Below are positions 41,154-48,423 of a stretch of 64,000 nt of DNA, in pieces. The notes beneath the pieces are model-generated. The model was not told where the DNA came from, did not search any database, and saw nothing but the letters and a program-made list of their open reading frames with translations. The translations under genes were made by a program, and so were the position numbers. This DNA comes from Geodermatophilus bullaregiensis (lineage in GTDB: Bacteria > Actinomycetota > Actinomycetes > Mycobacteriales > Geodermatophilaceae): contig NZ_JAFBCJ010000001.1 in NCBI RefSeq assembly GCF_016907675.1, forward strand, positions 3,162,001 through 3,226,000. The letters are read 5' to 3'. Each line of letters opens with the position of its first letter. The first letter of the stretch is position 1.

Positions 41154-41894
41154 TCAGCCGGCCCGGGTGCCGGCGGACGGCGTCAGCGACCACGCGGCGG
41201 GCACTCCCTCGGGGGCGGCGGCGGCGGCGGCGAAGGAGGCAGCAGCGGGCGCGAGGTCGAGCACCATCCGGGTGGGCTGGAACGCCTCGGCGTAGCCGAT
41301 CCGGGCCTGCGCTCCCCAGTGGCGGGCCGAGGCCACGACGGCGTCGGGCTCGACCATCGCGGACATCTCCACCTGGGAGGCGTGCGCGGCGAGCGCGGCG
41401 AGCTTGCCGGTCACGTAGGCCGTGACGTCGACGTAGACGGTCGGGGTGAAGGTCAGGGTCGACGGGCTCTGGTAGTGCAGCACGCGGGGCAGCCGCCGTG
41501 CCGCGGCGAGCGTGGCGCTCGCCACCGCCCGGTGGTCCTGGTGGCTGTCGTCCGGCGCGTGCACGTAGACGAGGTCGGCGCGGGTCGACTGCAGCACCTG
41601 CTCGATCAGGCGGACGGTGGAGGAGTCGGCCGCGACCTCGCAGTCGTGCAGCCCGCCCCACAGCAGCCGGGCACCGAGCAGCTCGGCCGCCCGCTCCTGC
41701 TCGGCGCGGCGGCCGGCGACGTGCAGGTCGTCACCGGGGCCGTTCTCCCCGCCGGTGACGACGAGCACCGTCACCGTGTCGCCGGCCGCGGCGTGGGCCA
41801 GCAGGGCGCCGCCGCAGCCGAGCTCGATGTCGTCGGGGTGCGCTCCGATGGCCAGGACGCTGCGTCCCGTGCTCCCCGTCCGTCCGCCGTCCAT
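41154..41894 (-). CDS. PIG-L family (LmbE-like) zinc deacetylase
   Basis: 246 residues. The zinc motif VLAIGAHPDDIELGCGGALL (AHPDD, about 16–20) and the second HxDH-type site APDDSHQDHRAVASAT are both present, so the fold and metal site are intact. The family removes N-acetyl groups from GlcNAc-linked substrates such as mycothiol precursors, GlcNAc-PI and antibiotics. ATG at 41894. It is close to the exosortase/GT2 operon and could trim an N-acetyl sugar there, but it is separated by a secreted-protein gene and a strong terminator. Confidence 0.85.
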   Translation of the reverse strand: MDGGRTGSTGRSVLAIGAHPDDIELGCGGALLAHAAAGDTVTVLVVTGGENGPGDDLHVAGRRAEQERAAELLGARLLWGGLHDCEVAADSSTVRLIEQVLQSTRADLVYVHAPDDSHQDHRAVASATLAAARRLPRVLHYQSPSTLTFTPTVYVDVTAYVTGKLAALAAHASQVEMSAMVEPDAVVASARHWGAQARIGYAEAFQPTRMVLDLAPAAASFAAAAAAPEGVPAAWSLTPSAGTRAG

Positions 41895-41975
41895 GGCCGG
41901 TGTCCTCCACGACTCGAGGCGGCCTCCCCGCCCGACACCCCCTCATCGGCCGATCCGGGGCCCGCGTGCAGCACG

Positions 41976-42013
41976 ACGGCCGGTCCTCCCCCCTCCGGGG
42001 GAGGACCGGCCGT
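41976..42013 (-). terminator. Strong perfect hairpin after the secreted-protein gene
   Basis: Arms of 17 bp (41976–41992 and 41997–42013) are perfectly complementary around a 4-nt CTCC loop; the arm begins ACGGCCGGTCC. It lies 26 bp downstream of the stop of the minus-strand secreted-protein gene and upstream of the PIG-L gene start, separating the two. Confidence 0.8.
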
Positions 42014-42038
42014 CAGGTGGCCGGGCTCGCGCGCGGCG

Positions 42039-42590
42039 TCAGGTCGACGGCGGGCCCGCGGCGGCAGCGGTGTCCGGGCGCGGGCGCCGACGCCGGGAGA
42101 CGGCCATCGACGCCGCCCCGACGACGCCGGCGGCGACCAGGACCATCGGGGTGCCCATGCCGTTGCCGTCGGCCGGCAGCTCGGTCGAGGAGGGGCAGCG
42201 GGTGCTGTCGTCCCGCGAGGCGGTGACGTGCCGGCTGTGCACCTGCCACTCGACGCTCGGGTAGGTCGCCGGGACCCGGACGGAGAAGGCGCCCTGGTGG
42301 GTCCCCGGCGCGAACGAGGTGACCTGCGCGCCGTCGAAGCGGCCGGGGGTCAGGACGTTCTCGAAGCCCCGGGCCTCGGTCCAGGTCAGGGGAGTGGGGT
42401 TCTCGTAGCCGAAGACCGCCGTCCAGGAGCCGTCCTGTGCGGGGATGACGCACGTCACCAGCGGCTTCACCGGTCCGCCGGCGGCGACCGCCGAGCCCGG
42501 TGTCCCGAGCACCGCGACGGCGCCCGCCGCCGCCGTCACCGCGAGCCGCGTCCCGAGCGACGGCCGCCGGCGTCGCGTCTTGCCTGCCAT
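42039..42590 (-). CDS. Secreted surface protein with a C-terminal sorting-signal-like tail
   Basis: 183 residues. A signal peptide (basic KTRRRRP, hydrophobic core 16–30, AVAA cleavage near 37) leads to one β-rich domain bounded by Cys47 and Cys132, with TAVFGYENPTPLTW and TSFAPGTHQGAFSV, a pattern seen repeatedly in secreted actinobacterial proteins. The C-terminus has LPADG (138–142), a hydrophobic helix (about 147–165) and RRRRPRP. This tripartite tail resembles LPxTG- and exosortase-type sorting signals, but with Asp instead of Thr and 14 residues after the Arg cluster. It lies 106 bp downstream of the exosortase operon on the same strand. Confidence 0.72.
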   Translation of the reverse strand: MAGKTRRRRPSLGTRLAVTAAAGAVAVLGTPGSAVAAGGPVKPLVTCVIPAQDGSWTAVFGYENPTPLTWTEARGFENVLTPGRFDGAQVTSFAPGTHQGAFSVRVPATYPSVEWQVHSRHVTASRDDSTRCPSSTELPADGNGMGTPMVLVAAGVVGAASMAVSRRRRPRPDTAAAAGPPST

Positions 42591-42696
42591 GGTCGAACCC
42601 CTTCCTGACCGGGCGCACGACCGCCCACCAGGGGGCCATCGGCCGGCGGGGGCGGCGGGGAGAGGCGTGCGCGCCCGGGATCACCCGCCCGGGGGG

Positions 42697-43449
42697 TCAC
42701 CGCGCCACGGTCAGGGGCGCGCCGGCGCCGCGCAGCACCGTGAGGGCCAGCTCCGCGGCGGCCGGGAAGGAGGCGGTGACCGCCCAGGCGGCCGGCCGGT
42801 CCGGCGCCGCGGCGTACTCGCCCTGCCGGACCCGGATCGCCCGCGCGCCCACCGCCGCCGCGACGGCGACGTCCTTGCCCGGACGGTCCCCGATGACCAG
42901 CAGGCGGTCGGCGGGGACCCCGAGCCGGCCGGCCAGTTCGAGCAGCCCGGCGGGAACGGGCTTCCTCGCGGCCCGGCCGCCGAGCGCGTCGGTGACCACG
43001 ACGCTGCCGAGCAGCGGGCCGAGCCCGGTCGCGGCGACCTTGGCGGCCTGGACGGCCGGGTTGCCGTCGGTCAGGCACCCGACGGCGGTGGCCTCCGCGA
43101 GGGCGGTGAGGGCCTCGACGACCCCCGGGTAGGGCGCGAGGACCCCGGGCGCGTGGGCGGTGAACGCGGACACCAGGGCGGGGACGTGCCCCGGCACCTC
43201 ACCGGCGGGCACCCCGGCGGCCAGCAGCGCGCGGTCGATGGTGCCGCCGGTGTCGGACCCGGCGGCGAGCTCGCGCCGGAGGGCGGCGTGCACCCGGGCG
43301 CCGTCCAGCCCGGCCGCCGCGGCGGCGGCGCCGACGGCCTCGGCGGCGCCGGCCAGGTAGGCGGCCTGCGGGTAGAGCGTGTCGTCCAGGTCGACCACCA
43401 CCCCCAGCGGCGGGGGCCCTCCCCACGGGGGCAGCGGCCCGGCGCTCAC
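42697..43449 (-). CDS. HAD-family phosphatase of the exosortase operon
   Basis: 250 residues. Motif I is GVVVDLDDTLYPQAAYLAGA (Asp about 20 and 22), motif II CLTDGNP, the motif III lysine ALGGRAARKPVPAGLL and motif IV VIGDRPGKDVAVAAAVGAR. It resembles pyrimidine/sugar-phosphate phosphatases of the HAD subfamily I. GTG at 43449 overlaps the stop of the 2-epimerase gene. Position in a polymer operon suggests dephosphorylation of a sugar-phosphate precursor. Confidence 0.83.
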   Translation of the reverse strand: MSAGPLPPWGGPPPLGVVVDLDDTLYPQAAYLAGAAEAVGAAAAAAGLDGARVHAALRRELAAGSDTGGTIDRALLAAGVPAGEVPGHVPALVSAFTAHAPGVLAPYPGVVEALTALAEATAVGCLTDGNPAVQAAKVAATGLGPLLGSVVVTDALGGRAARKPVPAGLLELAGRLGVPADRLLVIGDRPGKDVAVAAAVGARAIRVRQGEYAAAPDRPAAWAVTASFPAAAELALTVLRGAGAPLTVAR

Positions 43450-44597
43450 CAGGGCAACCGCCCGTCGGAGAAGTCCGGCTCGTCGAGGGCCAGCAGCGCG
43501 TCGGTCGCCTGGTCGGCGAGCAGGGCGGCGACCTGCCGGCCGGTCGTCCCGTCGCCGTAGGGGCAGGGGAGCGTGGCGGCGCGGGCCTGGCCCTCGGCGG
43601 AGGTGTGCCGGAGGGCGGCGGTGAGGACGGCGCCGGCCGCGGCGTCGTCGGCCAGGCTCGCCAGGGTGGTGGTCCCGGCCTCCACGCCCTCCCACCGGGG
43701 CGTGGACCCGCGCAGGACGACGACGGGGACGCCGAGGTAGGCCGCCTCCTCCTGGATCCCGCCGGAGTCGGTCACCGTGAGGCGGGCCGAGGCCAGCGCG
43801 CCCAGCAGTGCGTCGTACCCGACGGGGCCGGTCAGGGTGACGTCCGGGTGCGCCAGCCCGGCGTCCAGACCGGTGGCCGCCAGCCGGGCCGCCGTCCGGG
43901 GGTGCACCGGGAAGGTCACCGGCCCGACGTCGTCGGCCAGGGCCCGCACGACCCCGACCAGGCGCTCCAGGCGCACCGGGTCGTCGACGTTGGTGGGCCG
44001 GTGCGCGGTGACGAGCACCCCGGTCCGCTCGGCCACGGGCACCGGCCGGACGCCGCGGGACACCAGGGTGTCGACCACCGGGTTGCCGACGACGAAGACC
44101 CGTTCCGCGGGCACCCCCTCGGCCGCGAGGAAGGCCGCGGCCCGGCGGGTGGGGGCCAGGTGCAGCGCGGCGGCCGCCGCGGCCACCCGCCGGTTGACCT
44201 CCTCGACGCTGCGCGGGTTGAGGCTGCGCAGGCCCGCCTCCAGGTGGACGAAGGGGATCCCGGCGCCGCGGGCGGCCAGGGCGTACGCGGGGACGGTGCT
44301 GGTGTCGCCGAGGGCCAGGACGACGTCGGGCCGCAGCCGCGCCACCGCCCGCGCCGCGTCGGCGTGCAGGGCGCCCAGCCGGGCGGCCGCGTCGCCGGTC
44401 GGCAGCGTGAACCGGCAGCCGGGCGCGAGCCCCAGCGCCTCCTGCAGCCGCGTCGACAGCGCCGGGTCGGTGTGCTGCCCGGTGTCGACGACGTCGACGG
44501 CGTGCCCGGCGGCGGTGAGCGCGGACACCACGGGGGCCAGCTTGACCACCTCCGGCCGGGTGCCGAAGGGCACCAGCACGCGCCGGGCGCGGGTCAC
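43446..44597 (-). CDS. wecB: UDP-N-acetylglucosamine 2-epimerase (WecB-like)
   Basis: GT-B-fold enzyme that interconverts UDP-GlcNAc and UDP-ManNAc. 383 residues. VPFGTRPEVVKLAPVVSAL (about 8–26), IPFVHLEAGLRSLNPRSVEE, VLVTAHRPTNVDDPVRL and the signature DSGGIQEEAAYLGVPVVVLR are all there. GTG at 44597 overlaps the ATP-grasp stop. A UDP-ManNAc source inside this operon suggests that the neighbouring glycosyltransferase uses ManNAc or a derivative. Confidence 0.93.
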   Translation of the reverse strand: MTRARRVLVPFGTRPEVVKLAPVVSALTAAGHAVDVVDTGQHTDPALSTRLQEALGLAPGCRFTLPTGDAAARLGALHADAARAVARLRPDVVLALGDTSTVPAYALAARGAGIPFVHLEAGLRSLNPRSVEEVNRRVAAAAAALHLAPTRRAAAFLAAEGVPAERVFVVGNPVVDTLVSRGVRPVPVAERTGVLVTAHRPTNVDDPVRLERLVGVVRALADDVGPVTFPVHPRTAARLAATGLDAGLAHPDVTLTGPVGYDALLGALASARLTVTDSGGIQEEAAYLGVPVVVLRGSTPRWEGVEAGTTTLASLADDAAAGAVLTAALRHTSAEGQARAATLPCPYGDGTTGRQVAALLADQATDALLALDEPDFSDGRLPW

Positions 44598-45649
44598 GCC
44601 GGCACCTGCGCGGTCCCGCAGGGGTCGGGCACCGGGCTGCCGTCGTCGGCGCTGTAGGTCTCGGCGAGGTACCGGCTCATCCGGACGCCGGGCGTGAACC
44701 ACAGGGAGGGGAGGTCCGCGCCGGGGTCGCGGATGCCGGTCAGGTAGGCGCTGACGACGTCCGCGCCGGCCGCCAGCGTCAGGGGCAGCCCGCCGGAGAA
44801 GCGCGGGTTGACCTCGACGACGGTGGCGCGGCCGTCGTCGGCGACGAACCCCTGCACGTTGGCCGGGCCGGTCAGCCCGACGGCCTCGAGCGCGCCGGCG
44901 ACGACGTCGGTCACCACCGGCGAGTCGAAGGTGGCGCCCTTCACCGAGATGCCCGCCCGGGTGTCGTCCCTCCACCGCGGGACGACCGTGAGCAGCCGGC
45001 CGTCGCGGGCCACCAGGGCGTCGGCGGTGAACTCCCGGCCCCCCAGCCGGGTCTGCGCGATGAGCGACGCGTCCTCCCGCAGGGCCTCGGCCACGGCGGA
45101 GCGGCTGTCGAGCAACCGCACGCCCCGGCTGCCCCGGCCCGCCCGCGGCTTGACCACCCACGGGCCGGGGACCTGCCCCAGCCCGGCACCGGTGTCGGTG
45201 GTGGCGGGGTGCGGCACGCCGGCCGCCCGCACGGTCCGGGCGAACGCGGCCTTGTCGCAGCACAGGGCCACGGCGGTCGGGTCGGGCAGCCACGTCGCCA
45301 CCCCGGCCCGGGTCAGCTGCGTGGCCCCCGCGGCGAGCGCGGGCAGCTCCTCGGCCACGGTCCCGATGAGGGCGTCGGCCCCGTGCGCCCTCGCCACGCC
45401 CACCAGCGCGTCGACGAAGCGCGCGTGGTCGGCGCGCGGGACCGTGGCACCGGCGGTGGCCAGCGCCGAGCCGGCCGCCGTCGGGTCGGCGTCCACCCCG
45501 ACCACCCGGTGGCCCAGCGCCACCAGGCGGCGGACCACCGCGACCCCGGCCGGGCCGCCGGCACCGGTGACGAGCACCGCCGGCCCCCCCGGTGCCTCGT
45601 GCCGCCCGGCCACGGGCGGGGTCGGACGGGCCGGCAGGGTCGAGGTCAC
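44594..45649 (-). CDS. ATP-grasp ligase (carbamoyl-phosphate-synthase-like)
   Basis: 351 residues. An N-terminal Rossmann-like pre-ATP-grasp domain (AVLVTGAGGPAGVAVVRRL, then VVGVDADPTAAG) is followed by the ATP-grasp domain, with lysine strand PWVVKPRAGRGSRGVRLLDS and metal ligands in ATVVEVNPRFSGGLPLTLAA. The layout resembles PylC/D-Ala-ligase-like enzymes that couple a carboxylate to an amine. GTG at 45649 overlaps the exosortase stop. It may add an amino-acid or carboxylate group to the polymer or its precursor; the substrate is unknown. Confidence 0.85.
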   Translation of the reverse strand: MTSTLPARPTPPVAGRHEAPGGPAVLVTGAGGPAGVAVVRRLVALGHRVVGVDADPTAAGSALATAGATVPRADHARFVDALVGVARAHGADALIGTVAEELPALAAGATQLTRAGVATWLPDPTAVALCCDKAAFARTVRAAGVPHPATTDTGAGLGQVPGPWVVKPRAGRGSRGVRLLDSRSAVAEALREDASLIAQTRLGGREFTADALVARDGRLLTVVPRWRDDTRAGISVKGATFDSPVVTDVVAGALEAVGLTGPANVQGFVADDGRATVVEVNPRFSGGLPLTLAAGADVVSAYLTGIRDPGADLPSLWFTPGVRMSRYLAETYSADDGSPVPDPCGTAQVPA

Positions 45650-46863
45650 CGGGGAGCCTCCGGGAGGTCGGGCGCGCGGGGCGCACGGGCGAACGTGGCG
45701 GGGTGCGGGGGAGCGAGGGGGTCCGGCGGCGGCCGCCGCGGCGGCGTCGGCGAGGACCGGGTCGGTGACCCGGCCGCGACCGGCGGGACGGCGATCCGGC
45801 AGACGGGCACCGTGACGTGCGTCCCGGCGGGGGGGACCGGCGCCGGGTCGGGGGCGCCGTCCTGCGGCCCCCGGGCCATCAGCCACCCCCGGGCCCACAG
45901 CCGGAGGGCGGCCACACGCTCGCCGGTGACCGGCTCCCACTGGCGCGCGGCCACGGCCTCGGCGAGGGAGTCGAGGACGACGGGGTCCTGCTCGTAGGTG
46001 GCCACCGCCACCAGCGACGCGGGGTGCGCGCCCAACCCGTCCGCGACCAGCTCGCCGATGCGCTGCACCCGCAGGTGCGCGGGCAGGTGCCCCAGCCGGT
46101 AGTCGATGCGGGCGGCCTCGCGGCGGGCGGCCAGCCACGCGGAGAGGCGGCGCGGGTACACGTAGCGGTGGAGGAGCCCGGTGAGCGTGGCCTGCCGGCG
46201 ACGCCCGCGCCGGACGTCGTCCTCCTCCGCCGCGCGGTAGCCCAGTCCGGGCCGCGCCCAGCTGTCGGGACGGCGCGCGGTGTGCCGGCCCTCGACGTCC
46301 TGCTCCGCCCGGTCGAGGGCCGGGAGGGCGATCCACACCATCAGCAGGAAGCCGCCGAGCGTCGCGACCAGGTTCCACAGCGTGCCGACCCAGTCGTGGA
46401 ACCCCACCAGGGCGCCCTCTCCCCACCACAGGCCGGCCAGGGCGGAGACCAGCAGCCGGCCGTGGTTGAGGACCAGCAGCGCGGCGACGGCGACCAGCAG
46501 ACCCGCCACGGCGTGCAGCCCGCGGCCGCGGAGGACCACGGCGGTCAGCGCGACGAGTCCGAGCACCGACAGCACGGAGGAGCAGGACAGCGTGACGACC
46601 GCGTCGATGATCTCGCCGTCGCCGCGGAACAGCAGGACGTGGGTGGGGACGACGCCGGAGGCCTGCCCCGGGGCGGTCCACCCCAGGACCCGGGCGAGGA
46701 CGGCCGCCTCGAGCACCTGCAGGGGCCGGGAGAGGTACCGGAAGCCGAGCACGCAGATCGCCGCGGCGAGCGCCAGGTCCAGCGCGACCGGCAGCAGTCG
46801 CCGGTTCGCCGCTCGCCAGGCGCTGCGCCGGACCGGCGGGAGGGCCAGGCCGCCCGCGGTCAC
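45646..46863 (-). CDS. Exosortase/archaeosortase-family membrane transpeptidase with C-terminal extension
   Basis: 405 residues. The first 185 hold several membrane helices and the exosortase catalytic pattern: Cys94 in TLSCSSVLSVLG, Arg136 in LVLNHGRLLVSA and His156 in GFHDWVGTLWN, that is, the Cys/Arg/His triad in the expected order and spacing. A soluble C-terminal part (about 200–405) contains a conserved-looking segment (YRLGHLPAHLRVQRIGELVA) and a Pro-rich tail, and I do not recognise it. Exosortases cut surface proteins at a C-terminal signal and attach the product to an envelope component. GTG at 46863; overlaps on both sides. Confidence 0.78.
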   Translation of the reverse strand: MTAGGLALPPVRRSAWRAANRRLLPVALDLALAAAICVLGFRYLSRPLQVLEAAVLARVLGWTAPGQASGVVPTHVLLFRGDGEIIDAVVTLSCSSVLSVLGLVALTAVVLRGRGLHAVAGLLVAVAALLVLNHGRLLVSALAGLWWGEGALVGFHDWVGTLWNLVATLGGFLLMVWIALPALDRAEQDVEGRHTARRPDSWARPGLGYRAAEEDDVRRGRRRQATLTGLLHRYVYPRRLSAWLAARREAARIDYRLGHLPAHLRVQRIGELVADGLGAHPASLVAVATYEQDPVVLDSLAEAVAARQWEPVTGERVAALRLWARGWLMARGPQDGAPDPAPVPPAGTHVTVPVCRIAVPPVAAGSPTRSSPTPPRRPPPDPLAPPHPATFARAPRAPDLPEAPR

Positions 46864-48311
46864 CGTGGGCCCCCGGGCCGCCCGGGAGGGATGGCCGCGG
46901 CGAACGAGCGCGGCCGCGTACCGGGCGCGGTCGCGGCGGCGGGGTCCGTGCCGCCGGGCGGGAGCTCCGGCGGGACGGCCGGGTCCACCGTCGAGGTGAC
47001 GCCGGACCGCGTCGTCTTCACCCAGGTGTAGGGCCGGCCGAGCATCCCGTCGACGTAGGCGCGGGAGGTGATCCAGATGGACAGCGCGAAGGCGGGCAGG
47101 AAGCCCAGCAGCCGCCAGGCCGAGCGGCGCTCCACGCGGCCGACCAGCAGGCCGACGCACAGCTCGGCCAGCGGGCCGATGAACAGCAGCATGGACAGCG
47201 GGAGCAGCCCGATCACCGGCAGGTCCCCGACCCCGAACGCGCGCAGGACGGTGAGCAGCAGCCCGAGGCCGGACAGCATCGGCACGTGGTAGACGGCGAG
47301 GAACAGCGACGTCTCGGCCTTCTCCAGCGGCGAGAGGTGGGGGGTGCGCATCAGCGGCCACCAGTGGTCGCGCAGGCACTTCTGGTGGCCGCGGGCCCAG
47401 CGGTAGCGCTGCTTCCAGAAGCGCTGGGCGCTGACCACCGCCTCCTCGAAGTCGATCGCCGAGACGTCGTAGCGCACCCGCTGCCCGGCCACGAGGATGC
47501 GCAGCGTGAGGTCGGTGTCCTCGGTGACCGTCTCGGGGTTCCACCCGCCGAGCGCGCGCAGCGTGGACATGCGCACGGCGCAGTTGGCCCCGCCGTAGGC
47601 GGGCAGCTCGAACAGGGCCTGGCGGCCGTACTCGTTGACCAGGTAGCCGGACAGGTAGTCGACGAAGACCGTGCCGGCCAAGTGCGAGTCCCGGCCGTTG
47701 CGGATCACGCACCGGCCCATGACGGCGCCGACGACGGGGTCCCGGAAGTGCCGCACCAGGCGGCGCAGCGCCGAGGGCTCGGGCTCGTGGTCGGCGTCGA
47801 AGACGAGCACCACCTCGGCCTCGACCAGGGCCAGCGCGTCGTTGAGGGCGCCGGACTTCCCCCCGCCGGAACCCGGGGGCCGGTGCAGCACGCGCAGCCG
47901 CGGCTCCCGCGCGGCCCAGGCGTCGAGCTTGGCGCCGGTGGCGTCCTCGGAGCCGTCGTCGACGACGACCAGGGTGAGCCGGTCGGGCGGGTAGTCCAGC
48001 GCCAGCAGCGCCGCGACCATCCCGTCGACGACGAGCTCCTCGTTCTTGCACCCGACGAGGACCGCGACCGGCGGGGTGTAGGCGTCCAGGCCGACGTCGG
48101 CGGCGAGCAGGTCGCGCTCGGCCCAGCGGGCGGCGGCGACGGCGAAGGCCAGGTGCCGGCAGAAGTAGACCCCGAAGACGACGTTCAGCGCGCCGGCGAG
48201 GACGCCGAGGGTGGGGTCGAGGCCGAAGGCGACCGCGGCGGCGGCGAGGGCGGCGACGTAGCCGGCGAGGACCAGCGGCCGGCCCTCCGGGCGGTCGGTG
48301 CCGTGTGCCAC
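46860..48311 (-). CDS. Processive family-2 glycosyltransferase (cellulose/hyaluronan-synthase-like)
   Basis: 483 residues. Two N-terminal helices (about 15–60) are followed by the GT-A domain and three to four C-terminal helices. The catalytic features are VVVDDGSED (114–122), the DxD in FDADHEPEP (171–179), TEDTD (263–267) and QRYRWARG (301–308), the QxxRW of processive polymerases. It should extrude a β-linked polysaccharide through the membrane. First gene of the five-gene operon. GTG at 48311 with GAGGAGGG upstream; the 112 bp to the helicase gene must hold the promoter. Confidence 0.9.
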   Translation of the reverse strand: MAHGTDRPEGRPLVLAGYVAALAAAAVAFGLDPTLGVLAGALNVVFGVYFCRHLAFAVAAARWAERDLLAADVGLDAYTPPVAVLVGCKNEELVVDGMVAALLALDYPPDRLTLVVVDDGSEDATGAKLDAWAAREPRLRVLHRPPGSGGGKSGALNDALALVEAEVVLVFDADHEPEPSALRRLVRHFRDPVVGAVMGRCVIRNGRDSHLAGTVFVDYLSGYLVNEYGRQALFELPAYGGANCAVRMSTLRALGGWNPETVTEDTDLTLRILVAGQRVRYDVSAIDFEEAVVSAQRFWKQRYRWARGHQKCLRDHWWPLMRTPHLSPLEKAETSLFLAVYHVPMLSGLGLLLTVLRAFGVGDLPVIGLLPLSMLLFIGPLAELCVGLLVGRVERRSAWRLLGFLPAFALSIWITSRAYVDGMLGRPYTWVKTTRSGVTSTVDPAVPPELPPGGTDPAAATAPGTRPRSFAAAIPPGRPGGPR

Positions 48312-48423
48312 GGACCCTCCTCCCGCGCGCGCCGGTGGTGCGGCCGCGCCACCTCACAGGGGATCGGCAGCGGCCGCGCCCGTGTGAAGCGGAAGGGACG
48401 GCGCGGTGTCGGGGACGGCGGGG

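Noticed and set aside
42136..42200. Canonical LPxTG sortase substrate
   Set aside because: The motif is LPADG; without Thr at position four a standard sortase signal cannot be claimed, so it is reported only as a candidate non-canonical signal.
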